Below the pieces are notes generated by a model. It did not search any database, had not been told where the DNA came from, and was given only the letters and a program-made list of their open reading frames with translations. From positions 27,528,393-27,592,392 of the forward strand of contig NC_049979.1 of assembly GCF_000003815.2 (NCBI RefSeq): a stretch of 64,000 nt of DNA. The letters are read 5' to 3'. Made by a program: the position numbers and the translations under genes. This stretch comes from Branchiostoma floridae. Its lineage: Eukaryota > Chordata > Leptocardii > Amphioxiformes > Branchiostomatidae. This document shows, piece by piece, positions 44,481 through 58,400 of this stretch; the stretch's first letter is position 1; each line of letters begins with the position of its first letter.

Positions 44481-47400
44481 CGGTGTAAAAGGATTGGCGC
44501 TTAAACGTCACCCAAGTGATCGAAAAGGTGGCATACGGACCCACGGAGGATGAAAGTCGTGTAGAGCCGCTGATGTAAAAGTTAGGCCATGTTTATTTGA
44601 TTACTGAGTGTATAGATCATGACATCCGAGGGTGCATCAATTTTCACAAAACATTTCCACAAAAAAGTTTTCTACCAAACAGTAAATTGTACAAACCAGC
44701 TGTAAAATAAGCACATATATGCCGTAAATTGAGAAAAATATAGGAAAACAGAATGTCATAGAATGCCAAGGTGAAAAAAGTTCCAAAACCAAAGAAGCAA
44801 AAAAAACAAAAATGAAGAATCCATTGTTCGGCATACCATGCTCTGTGTGTTCAGTCATTTGTTCAACTTTCTTGAACACTTAGATTTCATTGTAACTTTT
44901 TTGGGCCAAACATTTTTCATTCGCATGTTGAATCAGGGTTGGAGTTCCTCGAGGATGTCATCCCTATATTCAACTCAGCATGGCTTTAGGTAGGTTTGGC
45001 AGCTAGGGTACTAGTAATTGAAAGAGACCAGTAGGTCACAGAGAAGCTGGAAAAGTTATAAGATTGCTCGTGTACATTTTTTGTAATGGATTGTTATTGT
45101 TATTGGGTGGGCCGACTCCTCACTCTTTGCAGCCAGGGGCTGAATTGCGAGGAGCTTACAATAGGCGGGGCTAAATCGCAAGGGTATGGAGCGAGCTGCC
45201 ATTCGGCGCCACTCAGGTGACCTCAATACGACAGTAATTGCCCCAGGTGCAGCCAAGGTACTGTAGGTTTTGGACCACTCACACCGCACCATCGCACGTC
45301 CTCCATTTAACGTCCCATACGAGGGACGGCCCTAGCCGAAGCTAGGTACTCATTTTCACCTGAGTAAAGTGAGGAAAGTCGTGTAAAGTGCCTTTCCCAA
45401 GGACACAAGATCGGTGACACGCAGCTGGATTCGAACCCGCAACCTCTCGGTCACGGGCCAAACACAATACCACTGTGCTACGGGTCCCCCACACACATTT
45501 TAATTATTAAAGTATGATACTTAAGTTGACTGTTTAGAAAGGCAGTTGCATGTTAATTACTAGTACATTTTAAGTATTTACGTTTTTAACAGGCTTAAAT
45601 GGTAATCTGACTGTATTTTCTTTATCAATGTGGAGACGAGAACTCTTATTTGGTGTTTCTAACTCTAGAGGCTAAAAAATTTAGGAAAAGTGGTGGTTTG
45701 TCATCGAAAATTGCGTGATGTTGTATAGCCGTCTTGAATTTTTTTATTGTACTGAAGACTTACATTTGTGATATTGTACACTTCTGCTTTTCTGCAAAGG
45801 ATAAAATAAAGAATACATAGAAGTTAACAAAGACAGACCTTGATAACACTTTGTGAAAGTTTTGTGGCCTAAATTCGCTGGACAAAAGTCAAGCATCCCC
45901 TGCCCAACAACTAATTGCTTTGACAATGACGTCGCCTTTCCTTCTTTTAATAACAGAACTTACGTAGATAAAAAGTTGGTTGGCATAGAATGATATACCG
46001 CGCTGTGAGATGCTGAAATATGTTCACATTTTTCCATATGATGTTCATCACTAACGGGTAACAAAATATTCTTCCCCGAAATCAGACAAAAATCAATGCA
46101 CGTGTTGATGTCATGCACAAAATTTAATTGCTGTGGCCTACTGACAACTATTGCATTATATGGCTACTGCTACATTAACTTAACCAAGTTGCTGGGCATG
46201 CTAGGAAGTATGGCAATAAGTAATTGATATCTTTTATCAAGTATTTTTTTAATTAAAAAATGAGCCAGTTGAAGGAATTATAGGTTTGTAGCATTGCTTT
46301 ATTATATTAACACTCAATGTTGTTTTCCTCACTCACAGAAAAAGCAGTCTCCTGTAAAAAAAACAGTCATAACTTAAATAATCATCTTCAAAGTCAATTC
46401 TTTAAGTCATTTATCTAAAAATGGAGTTTTTCCACATAAGCTCACAGTACTCATAGCTGTTCTTGTATCATGTGTATCCTTGTCATTACCATATTCATTT
46501 AGCATGCTAAGTGTTACATAATAACTTACATTTGGTCTCAAGCATTCCAATTCAGGTTCGATCTGCTTTACTTACTGGGTAATCAAGGTTCGTAGCATTT
46601 TTAATGACTTGCAAATCACCACACTCCGTTAAACAATGTAAACACTATAAGGTAATCACTTGTGTCCTGCAGTCGTAATATTCAGATCTGTCTTCACCCT
46701 CATTACAACTCTTCTGCAAGGTTAAATAGTATATCTGCCACTTTGAAGAACTGTGTGTTTAAAAAGAGGGTTTAAAATGTTTTGGATAAATGAATGGGTA
46801 GTATTCGTACAAGTGAAAAGGATATTAATCTCCTTTGCATTGTGGGTATAAATGCCATTCAAGTTTCCAAAGAATATTTCAATGCAAGTAACCTCACAAC
46901 AAATACAAATTTTGGTCAAAACAGCTCTTAGGGGTCTTTACTGATAAAATTGTATGGTATAAAAGAGTAATAAATGTAGAATATTTGACACCTCTAGGAA
47001 AATTAATTTTTCATACAATATGGTGCACCTGACTGTAATTTTATCTGTAGTTATGACAATATCAGAATATAGAATAAGAGGGTAGTCAGGAGGATATCAG
47101 AATACACATGTATTGCAACTGCTGTCAAATTCAATGTCAAGTTGCCAAATATTTTGTTTGATTCAGTAAAAATAGTATCTGTAATTATACCAGAACACTT
47201 GCTTCTGCTGTTGAATCCCCCTTAGATATAACGTTATATGCCTTGTTAAACAATGACTTCTTTGTAGGCCATGGAATGTAATAAAATTCATATTGAAAGG
47301 ATTCTCTTAAAAAGTTAAAACACACTAGTTTGCTATTTCATGGAACTTCATCCATGTTGAGATCTTCACACACAAACAACACATGTTCCAACAAATTCAC

Positions 47401-49350
47401 ACACATACAAGCATGCAAAATATACCACAAGTACAGAAATATGAAAAGAACAGTACAGAATTTCTGCTGGCATTTTTTTTTCAGGATGTGCATGTTTATA
47501 GTCATGTTTTGCTTTAATTAGTGTTTATTTAGTGTAAAGAGGTCATTTTTCCTCCTTAATAAGTTTGAACATATAATTTATTTAGCACTTTAATTGGGCA
47601 GCCCCACAGGTGCCATATAACCATGTCTTCAACCAATATTTCAGCATGTAGCAAACCAAAAATCTCACTTTTACAATCATTTTCTGTGCCAGGGATAAAA
47701 CTCACTATCTCAGTCTCTACACTTTCAGGGACAATAATCTAACATTCATTTGTAAAATACATTAAAATGAAAACATGCTGTGTTCAACATACATGATGTA
47801 ATTCATTTGAGGATTCATATCAGCAGCTATATTATATATCATAATTTTCTTCAGATTTAATCTACACAACATGGCCTTGTAACGTCCATGTGAGGGTATC
47901 ACTTGATTCTCTTAAGTCTAATTTGTTACACAATATAGTAAAATGTACACCTTACACTATATACATATAACAATTAAATACGTTTTTATTTTACGCTCTC
48001 ACCAATGCTGCCATTTCTACTGTATTAATTAGTATTAATACTAATACTAGTCATGTGCCTAGTTGTGTGGCATGGCTGAGAAGATTGGTGCAGAATACAT
48101 ATTGTATATTTATCATAGTTACTCTCTGTTACTTTTCTTCTTGAAGTGAATTAGTGAGTTGACCACACCAACAATGTAATCATGATTTGGCTTGAGGATT
48201 TGTTTCTCTAACTTTGTTTTGCTTAACATGGTTGTAATAAATCATACTGTCCTGTATATCAACTATCTTTTAACATCACATTGGACTCCATAACATAAGG
48301 ACAATCACAGGAATTAATTTCAATGCACTTCCTTCATGTATATGTACCTATACCTCCTTTCTTCACATAACCCTTTTTCAACAAATTTTGTGTCCTAAGT
48401 TGACTTGTACACCACTAGTCATGCTTTCTTATTTCTCGCTCTTTAGCTCCATTTCTTCTTCACGTAATACTCGTCTATATCGTAAGCAGTATCAAAATCC
48501 CAAATCAAACCATATACTATTAGATGGCGTGGCCTCATATAATAAATGACTGTACACTATCTTGTTATAGAGAATAACATCTTGCTACCTCTACTAAGAG
48601 GGCAATTCACATGTATCATCTTGTTTAGTAGCAGACAAGGCAATCTTATTATATTTTTCATTCACATTGACTTCTAGTGGTTAGTATGTTCAGCTAGTCC
48701 ATTGTCATAGACTGATATACATGTATACCTATGTCACTGTCAAGGCTTTACCATTGGTTATATGTAATGCACTACCTTCGTGTGCTGTATGAGAGCTGTT
48801 CAATAAAGAATTTTTCACATGATTCATCCATCACTTCTGGTTTTATCTATTTAACTTAAATAGCACACAAGAAGGATAATTTCTTGGACATTTTGTCACA
48901 AATACGGAGGAATCTTAAATGTAAGTTTCCAATAAATTATCATCTTTTAAATACTTACATATAAAACGTAATGCTATCTGAGAGTAAATCACTTTTGGAC
49001 CAAGTGACGTATCTACGGCTGCACCCATTGTCACATTTTCATGGAAAGTTCAGGAAGGTTAATATCGTATTTTTTCATCACTTATAAAGTGCAATGTAGC
49101 TTACAAGGGTGCATTAAAGGAACATGACTACAGATCTGTAGATAGTTTGAACACTTTTGCTTCCTTTAAAATCTAGACATAGGAAACTTAAACCTGGATC
49201 AGCTATGGAGATTTGATCAGACTTCCTTTTGGCAGGTATGCTGTAACTATATGATGCTTTTCTGATGAACCAAAGAAGGTTGTAAGAGAATTCCAGGGGG
49301 CACAGACTGAGCTGGAGGAAAGTGTGCATCTGCGATCAGGAGCCGCTCAC
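44481..49350. other. Long non-coding region
   Basis: AT-rich. Holds a SINE at 45050-45490 and otherwise no frame, RNA or repeat I can support. The part nearest 49350 probably includes the long 3' UTR of the SYT14/16-like gene. Confidence 0.5.
45050..45490 (-). mobile_element. tRNA-derived SINE
   Basis: On the minus strand the head reads ggggacccgtagcacagtgg with an A box (tagcacagtgg) and B box (ggttcgaatcc) at tRNA spacing. The body is 'ccttgggaaaggcacttta...cactttactcaggtgaaaatg', followed by a longer tail. It shares the body motif with the SINE at 32576. Confidence 0.78.
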
Positions 49351-49451
49351 TCATGACTCCAGAAGCACGTGCCATCTGCAGACCTGCTGCCCCTTAGACT
49401 CCCGCATGTCCTGCCAATGGTTCAGCTCCTCCTCACCACTGTTGTTTAACC
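49351..49451 (-). CDS. SYT14/16-like: SYT14/16-like last exon
   Basis: Acceptor gttttacag at 49453-49452, TGA at 49353-49351, 101 nt. Encodes [18 protein letters not shown] and CRWHVLLES. Its first half and acceptor are repeated in tandem upstream (49452-49838). Confidence 0.88.
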
Positions 49452-52400
49452 CTGTAAAACAGCATCTCTACAGATTAGACACAGTGTAAAACAACATGTC
49501 CTGCCAATGGTTCAGCTCCTCCTCACCACTGTTGTTTAACCCTGTAAAACAGCATCTCTACAGATTAGACACAGTGTAAAACAACATGTCCTGCCAATGG
49601 TTCAGCTCCTCCTCACCACTGTTGTTTAACCCTGTAAAACAGCATCTCTACAGATTAGACACAGTGTAAAACAACATGTCCTGCCAATGGTTCAGCTCCT
49701 CCTCACCACTGTTGTTTAACCCTGGAAAACAGCATCTCTACAGATTAGACACAGTGTAAAACAACATGTCCTGCCAATGGTTCAGCTCCTCCTCACCACT
49801 GTTGTTTAACCCTGTAAAACAGCATCTCTACAGATCAGTCAAAAATTTGGGTAGGTCCAACTTTTGTGTTGGAAATCACAGTAACTTGTTCATGAAAGAC
49901 TTCTACCAATACATGAACTTTCAAGTTAATCTCCACAGATAACCTATAGTTGTAAAACAACGTCAGATCAACTACAATATTTCTTCCATATCTCTTCAGT
50001 GTCACTGAAGAAAAGATGTTGGATACTATCCAAAATCATATCCAGTTGCTTGAGTAACTGCAATTACATTATTGTAAAACAACATGTCCACAGATAACAT
50101 ACAGTGTAAAACAACATCTCCAGAGATTTGACTATTGTAACTGTATTGCCATTCCAGCTACAACAAAAAATCCTTTTATATTCTTCCTTTGTATCTGACA
50201 CTAGAATAACTTGAGCCAGAAGAACTTACCGAGAGAGAACCAACCAATCATTTCCTTCCGTTTCATCCCCCGTTTATTGTAGACAGAGAACATGAGCGTG
50301 ACATCTGACAGTTGGAACAGTGCCACCTGGAAGATGAAGGTCTCCTTGTAGACAGGGTTGGGCTGGCCACGGCGGATGGACGTCTTGCTTCTGGACAGCT
50401 CTTGGCCATTAGAAGCCATCAGACATATCTTCACATAAGTGTCTGTAATGTAGGAGATGTTGAACATTAATGCTACTACTAAATGTGTGTGACATTATGT
50501 AACATCAACTCCCCTTCCTTTTTTTCTTGTGTTTCCAGATATCTTTTATCACTGACAGCATTACAAATAACTAAAAAGAACCTCTTCATGGATTATTATG
50601 ATCTGTAGACAGGTGTGGCATTAACAGATATCTGTTATAAAATCAATACAGCAGCAAGGGCTTGCAGCTGGGTACACTTTTTTGTGACTTGGGAGAGACA
50701 TTGCTATGCATAATGTGTCATGCCAAATTTGTACTGTATTCTGCACATATAGTTGAGAAATAGACTGTCAGCAACTGTATACTGACCTGGTGCTCTGTTC
50801 ATGGCCATGTTGCGGAAGTGGCTGCCCTTGATGACCTCCACCGACAGCCGTCCTGTCGTGGCGTTGTAGGCCAGACCTACCAGCAGCTCCGGCACGCCCC
50901 CCGCGTGGGTCAGGGACTGGCTGGACGATCCACTGTCACTTCTGGACAGTCCTGACAGGCTGAACTGGGAGTCTCCTCCCTGTCAGGGCGAAAGCAAAAC
51001 ATCACATTGTTAACAACGTGTCAGACAGGGGTCAAATGATTTTTTCCTGTTCCTAGGGTAAGCCTACATGGAAGTGCGGTGTGGAGACTAGACTACTGCT
51101 GCCTACCCGTGTCAGGGATCCCAGCAGAAGTATAATCAAAATACATGGACGGAATACCATCCTTAATTGATGATGGACTGACAAAGAGATAATCAAATAA
51201 GCTTGACAGAGCAGTTGCACCTGGAAACAGGGTGAGAAAAAAATTTAATTTCTTTGTCACCTTGGAGATGCAGGAGCCCAAAATATACATCATTTTGCTC
51301 TGAAAATAACCAAAAAGCTTAAAAAACACAACATGATTTTAAAGAGCTATTATGAAAACACCATGTGACGGTATTCGCCCACTTGTGCCAAATCTTCTTT
51401 GGCCCAGGAATGACCCAAATGAATCCACTGACAGGAGAAACATATCTTACCCCTGTAATATGGAGGAAAATACAATTAGTACCTGAGTATTCGACAGTAT
51501 GACAGTTTACAAATGGCAGTTCAGGAGATCTCATAATGAAACAGAAATGAAACTTCCAGCTAAGGGCAGTAACTGTATATCACTGACAGTATTGGAGATG
51601 ACCTACTCAATACGGTTGTAAATTGTGACAATCAATGGGTTCATGTCTGCTACATAGTGGTACAGATAACTCTGTAGTGAGCAAAATCCATAAACAACTA
51701 ACAACAGATCTAATATTCACATGACATTGTATGTATACTCTTAGCTGAGGGCTGCTTTATAAAAGACAATTTTAAACCGAGTGGAGACATTTTGACAACT
51801 GGTCCCCTGACAGCTAGTACTACTGCCCATAGATCATGTGTCTGAAACATCTCCACACTAATGGAGGACAACACGAAGGTGACATAATCTATCTTCAGTA
51901 TAGCCACAAGCTCTGAAGACTGTCATTATACACATTGACATACCAGTCTTTCTTATGAAAGTATACAAGAATGGTTTCTACTGTAAAATGCTATATGCTA
52001 GATTCCTATATTCCAACATGGTGAATTTCGTGACAGATCGTATCTACTAAATCAAATTAGCTGACACAAATGCCAACACGCCCAGAGAAAATGTCGACCA
52101 GTTTATGAGGACAGGAGTAAATACAAACATGTCCATGTTGGTCACATGGGCCTACCCGCTTATCAGGCACTCACTTCTATCCGCTGTAAAGGGAATAAGT
52201 ATGGATTAATCAATGCTGCGGTTACCTCCAGGAACTCTGCAGGGACGAATTTTGCGGCCATGGTTTGTGCCCTGTGTGCTGTACTGCTGCTCCTCTTGGT
52301 GGACAGTTCGCTTCACTACTGACAAAACAAATTAAGGAGGAACCGGTTTTTCCGCCCTGTAATCTGCCACATTCTACACTGCAGCCCATACCACTCCATT

Positions 52401-55400
52401 GTAGCCAGGTGCCATGCCCAGCCACATGCAGAACGTTTGCCCATAGCTGCCCGTGGTTACAGCCTTAATTATTCATGGTCTTCAACTTCCTTCGGCAGAA
52501 TTTGAATATAATGTGACTCTGATGAACATAAATTATTCAGCACAATGTAATGTTAACCACTGCTGATTTCAATTTGGGGAAGTTCATATCAGTAGGGAGA
52601 TGTTCCTTTCCAAGGTCAGTTAAGGATAGTTGATAGATCCGGTATATGAATAATTCAAATGCTTTATGTATTAAGCATACATAAACAATATACAAGATGA
52701 AGTCTAAATAAAGATGAAAGCAGACTGTAACAGAAAAAGACTGCTTAAGATGATGAAGACAAATTCAGTGAGTTCTTTAGATCATATTACATTTGTATGT
52801 GTCAATATTCATCACTTATTAATAAGTCAGAAAAATGTCTTTACGTCAAAGTAGTTTCACAGACTAATCTCTTCTACACACTAATCTTTAGGACAGAAGA
52901 AATGCACATGCTGTAGAATGTTTGGTTTATGTTGGTGTCATAGCACATTGAATCTCATAGCAGCTATACACGTTTGACTGTTGTGTAGGTCTAGATATAC
53001 ATTGGTAGGGGCACATCCACAGTCCCATTAACATGCATCTCTGACCTAGGCACACCACCTTCAACCCCACTGTTATACATATCTGGATAAGCCGCCAAAC
53101 CACATCCAGACTAGTCCACCCACCATCCGGGCTTTCCAGACATGCACCTTCACTCTAACCATAGACAATTCCAGCATTAAGTTTTGGCTACCAGACCCAG
53201 CAAAAACTTTCTCCAATTAGTGGTGCATCCTTCGAATTCTACAATCATGGAATGTACTACCAACCCTTCTTCTTGTTTAGTATTTGACTGACGTGTTTTC
53301 ACCCCCTCAGACAAAGTGTGATGGTCCATTATCCGGCAATCGATCCTGACCAATGTCTTACAATGTAAGCTTTGTACATCACGTCATCACGCATGCTTAG
53401 AACAGCCTAAAGCCTTTCAATTAAGACACTATCAAGGCAGTGCTGATGCCCAGGGGGATTTAGCAATCTTACACATGCACGATATAAAGTACCAGCAAAG
53501 AATCACTGCTTAAAGAGGTGAGATGGATCAGATTCCCACCGCGTTTGCCTGTATCAGCTAAAGCTACCAGCATGATTTGGTCCGTATATGTAGTCAATTC
53601 AGGTTGGAAGCTACTGGTTTGGTTTTTGTTCTAGGCTTTAGCCTATAGCAGACCTTTACCTTTCTTCTCTACATGCATGATATTATATATGGTATAACAC
53701 ATGATGAAAAGTTAAGATGTGCCAATTTCAACATTAAAGGCACAGAGGCAACAAAGCATAGAATTGTGAGGTACATAAAATCAATCAACATTAATATGAT
53801 GTAAAACTTGATAGAAATTTAAAATCTTATATTACAATGGCACTTTTGTCAGTATACCTGTAAATTGCATATATAAATACTGTACACATGTACATGTATG
53901 TGCGAAAGTATACAGTTTAAAGCTTAGACTGTACATTGTACATCAGTAGTTTTCTGCATTCAAGGGCACCGGAGCAACAATGCATAGAATTGAGACTAAC
54001 ATATTACTTTCAATCAATATTAACATGATGTAAAACTTGATACCAATTCAAAATGTTGTATAACAATGGCACTTTTGTTGAAGATCATGACGATCATGTG
54101 TATGTACATTATTCTGAAAGCTGACCATTTCTGTAACTTGCTTGGAAAAGCATAGCAAAGGCGAAACATGTAAAAACTGAAATTACATGTACATGTACTA
54201 AAAAAACAGTCACCATGGTAATTGACAAAAAAATGTTACTACAGTACAATAAATATAAATTAAACCTATGGATGGTATTTGTTTTGCTTTATTTACAAAC
54301 CTGCAACAGATCAGCAAGCAGTGTTATATATGTGTCGCTTCAGTTGTCTCACCCTTAAATTATCTGTTATTTGCACAGGTCACATGTGACAGGGTCAGAT
54401 GCGACAAGGTCACACGTGACAATTGTACGTGTCTGCATGAGAACATTGAACTTTTAATTTTTCTCAACACCTAAAAGTAAAGCAATAATAATAAACTTTT
54501 CTGTACAGCAGAAAGGCCTGCTATCAAAGTGACTATTTGCTTTTCCAGCTGACAAATATTCTGCACACAAATATTATTACCACAATATCTACATGTAAGT
54601 ACAACTTTGCTGTGAACATAGCCCAGGGCATTGTATTTTTAGCCCAGTCATTTGATACAAGTAGAACTAGAATGTCTTCCCACATCTATTACTGTACACA
54701 CTGATGCACTAGGTCACAGGTGCATGAAGATTTGAAGCATTACTAATTATAAGGGTGTGCATGTAGACTGGAATGTACCACTGGCCACAGAAAAATGTAT
54801 CAAACATGCCAGTATCTTGCCTGGGGGGTATTATGAAATATGGACCCTTACATACAATTGCAAAAATGTTTTCTCAAAAGAAGGCAGGTTCCGCCCTTCG
54901 ATGTAATGCACCAGCTTTGCAGGCATGCGGCATTGTGGCAGCTGGTGACTTATACAGAGCAACATATCACACCTTACTTTTGCACATCTGACTGCAAGCA
55001 CCCTTTATTCAAAGACATCTAGTGATGAGTGTGCTCCTACAGAACTTGGCATTTCATTCTCTGATAGTTCAACACATCAATCCAAGGTTGATACTCATGA
55101 AAGCATGACTATTTCTTGTTCTTTTCTGAGCTGAAATTCCTTTTCAGGAGAAAAAAAAGGTGAGAATATGGACAGCCAGATGCAGCGCTTTATATTCCAT
55201 CCCGTCATGTTCAACAAGGAGGCCTACATGAAGGCATGTTGACTATCAGTAAGATTTTAATTTTCTGTATGTACATTTTGAAGACTTACACTGAGGTTGC
55301 TCCTTGGCTCCAGCGGTAGTGTCACCGCCATGCTCTCCCGTTGGTCCAACTTGAGGTTACTGAAGCCAACAAGCTTCTCCCCGATCAGCCGTTCCTTCTT

Positions 55401-58400
55401 CATCCGCTCACAGGCATACCTGGAGGACGGCAGACAGTGCTCACATCAAAGGTGCCATTTATGCAGATTTGGCCCTCAGATTACACTACACTACAGCTTA
55501 CTTAAGAACTACCCATTAGGAACTTGTTACAGACCCAGCATGTGTGGCACTGGAAAGTTACAGTTATGCATAACTAAATACATATCATGCATTCAAGTAC
55601 TGCTGAAGCCCCCAAGAGGAGTTCTTTACTGTGTCAAGCACCCACTATTTGTGTCAATATGCCATCACTTTGTCATCGTTGCTTTGGCATTACATGATCA
55701 CTGTGTTAGCATTGCATCATCCTTGTGTCAAATGTCATCTTGTGTCATCCTAATGTAAGCTGTACTGTAGATCTAGATTTTCCTTTGCCCCCTCTAGTGG
55801 AACATAAAGAAACTGCACTGCTCCCTATAACATACATGTATGCACACACTCACTCACATATATGCACACTTCTTTAAAGAATCTGTATAGCAGTCAAATT
55901 AAGTGTTATGAAGGACAGCAATTATCATTGAAGACTTACAGCCGAAAGCGTACGCCCATGTCAGGCAGCTCGTTTTGGTTGACTCTTGAGAAGCGAAAGG
56001 ATTCCTTGAAGACAGGGTTGTTGCCCTGTCGCACCTTAGTCTTACAGCGCTGTTTCTTGGTGGGCAGCAGCACCATGTGCACCTGTAAATCAGACAAAGG
56101 ATCAAATGTTGTCAGAGTTGTGTATTTCCATGGAACAACATTGTGAGTTCGTGATACCACTACAGTCACAAGCTGTACAGTCATGGAAACCTCATACCCT
56201 TTAAGGACAGCCAGTCAGAAACTACCTACTAGCACCCACTTGGCAAGGGTGTTACAGGCTGGCGTGATCACCTGTCACTGATCTATTAAGTGTATCAGAT
56301 ACTATCTACCTAATCTCCAAGCAGATTCTACGGTGCCATAAGATAGTATCAAGGCTGGCCAAGGAGTATAGCCGGACAAAGGGAGTAAAATGGGCACCGG
56401 TAGGTTTGATACTATACATTACGCCACCGTGGATCTGGTTGGAGATTTAGTATCTACCCTCTGGACAGTACATTTGTGTATAGTATCTTTCCCATGGACA
56501 CACCATTCGTAGCATGACAGGGTTTGATTCCAACACCCCTGGGTTTTGGGCCAAATAGCTTGCAGTTACCCTACACGACCCCACAAGTTGCATTATACAG
56601 CAATTACAATATAATCCCCTGAGTACCCCCTAGGTAAATTACAGTCAGCGGCAGCAAATTATACTGCAAACAACAATTGGACAGACTTCAAGGCAAAGTG
56701 AGCAATGTTGAGTAATCTACACTGAGTCTCTTATTGATTTTCATGATGATAAAAGCAAAACTAATTGAGCCTGACCTGATATCCACCGGTCCCTCCTCGA
56801 TCCTTGGATGGCACATCCCGTGCCTGGACGATGGACACTGTCATCTTGCGATTTGGTGCATCGTATGCAAACGCCACCTCCAGCACACCACACTTGGAGA
56901 TGAGCTGACTGTCTTCCTCATAGGGCTGGTCAACATCATAGTATCCTCTATCCTGTATCGACCAATAAATCTACAATTGATATTCATTCACAAAGCATGT
57001 TCAGGTATCAGATATTTAGACTTTTTTACGATGTGATATTCAATCTGCCAAAAATGTTGATTGCACATGCAGTCATGCATTTCAAACATCGTAAGATTAT
57101 ATATAGTTTATAGACACGTTCAGAAATAGCATAGACACAAATAGCAGGAATACCAGGAGTCACTGTGTATGAGATACATTTAAAACATACTTTAGCACAA
57201 ATGTGATGACAAACATGTGACAAGTGTCAACTGTCGATGTTATAGCAACAAGTTTAGGACTTTCCTTCCCTGTCTCATCATGATTGCTGTTCTGTGTCCA
57301 ATGTTTTGCTTATTGTTATTTCATGTAGGTTCATAAATAAATTTTTCTCAAGACATGTTGAGTTGTAAATGTACAAAGCTGTTATTTTCTTGACTATGTA
57401 TGGAATTTATTTCTTCGCATTTGAAACACAAAGATCAGACTTGCAGGATACTTTCAAATTGATTTTTATATTTTGTGTTATGTACATTCAATTTATCAAC
57501 TATGGGTAGCTGCATTAAAAATGATAGTGATACAACATCTCTAAAGTTAACAAGCTTGACAGAATCTGCCAAGCAGGCATAGAGTATTTGATATCAAGGT
57601 GATATAAAATGCATCGTTATGCCTGATAAGGCCTCCTTCAGAGGATAGAGGAAGAGAAGTAGCCAGGCAGGATGACCACAATTACTACAGAAAAAATCCA
57701 CAGGGATGACCCCACAAGAGATGGACTGACAACATAAGGGAAGATCTCCACATCCTCAAATTAGTGAGTGCCAACCCAAAAGACAGAGGCTGCTGGCTGG
57801 CTGCCATCAAGCCTCCACATTTATATGCAAGGCTTAGCATGTCCATCAAAACCTTGGCTTATAGACGATAAACCGGTAACAGTGCAAAAACTTGCAATGA
57901 CAACTTGTGACATTGTAAGTAGCAGCAAATCAGTGTTGCTAATCGAGTACATTGATGTATCCTTGCAAAAGCAAGTTCTAACAGCAACTTCAATGGCACG
58001 ATATCTAAGGCACTGCCCCCAAATTATGCTACAACTTTCACAATCAGTCAAGAGTACTAGTACCCTTTTATCTTATAGCATGCTAATGGAGCGCTACCCA
58101 TTATCGTGCGCTATCATCTATTTTCCATACTGGGTAATGCACAAATGTCAAGGTGTATTATGAAAAAAATTCAAAAGGCGTCTCAACTTGTTGCCAATGT
58201 TGGGGTGGTAATGGTAGGGTCAATTGTAGGGTCAACGGGCAGTCTACTATAAAATGGCTAGTGGAATTCACAAGAATGGACCTTTTCAGTGGTACCCACA
58301 TGTGAAATGAACAAGTCTAAAAACACTTCTGGCCAATAAAAAAATCAAACTTTGAATCACCAAACAAGTCCAAAATTGAATTCTAAACTCCCCTCTACAT

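Larger units (their letters stand above)
50980..55289. other. Large intron of the SYT14/16-like gene
   Basis: Apart from the possible alternative exon at 52226-52261 and the duplicated ~120-bp block at 53738-54082, nothing recognisable. The short frames are not supported. Confidence 0.5.
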
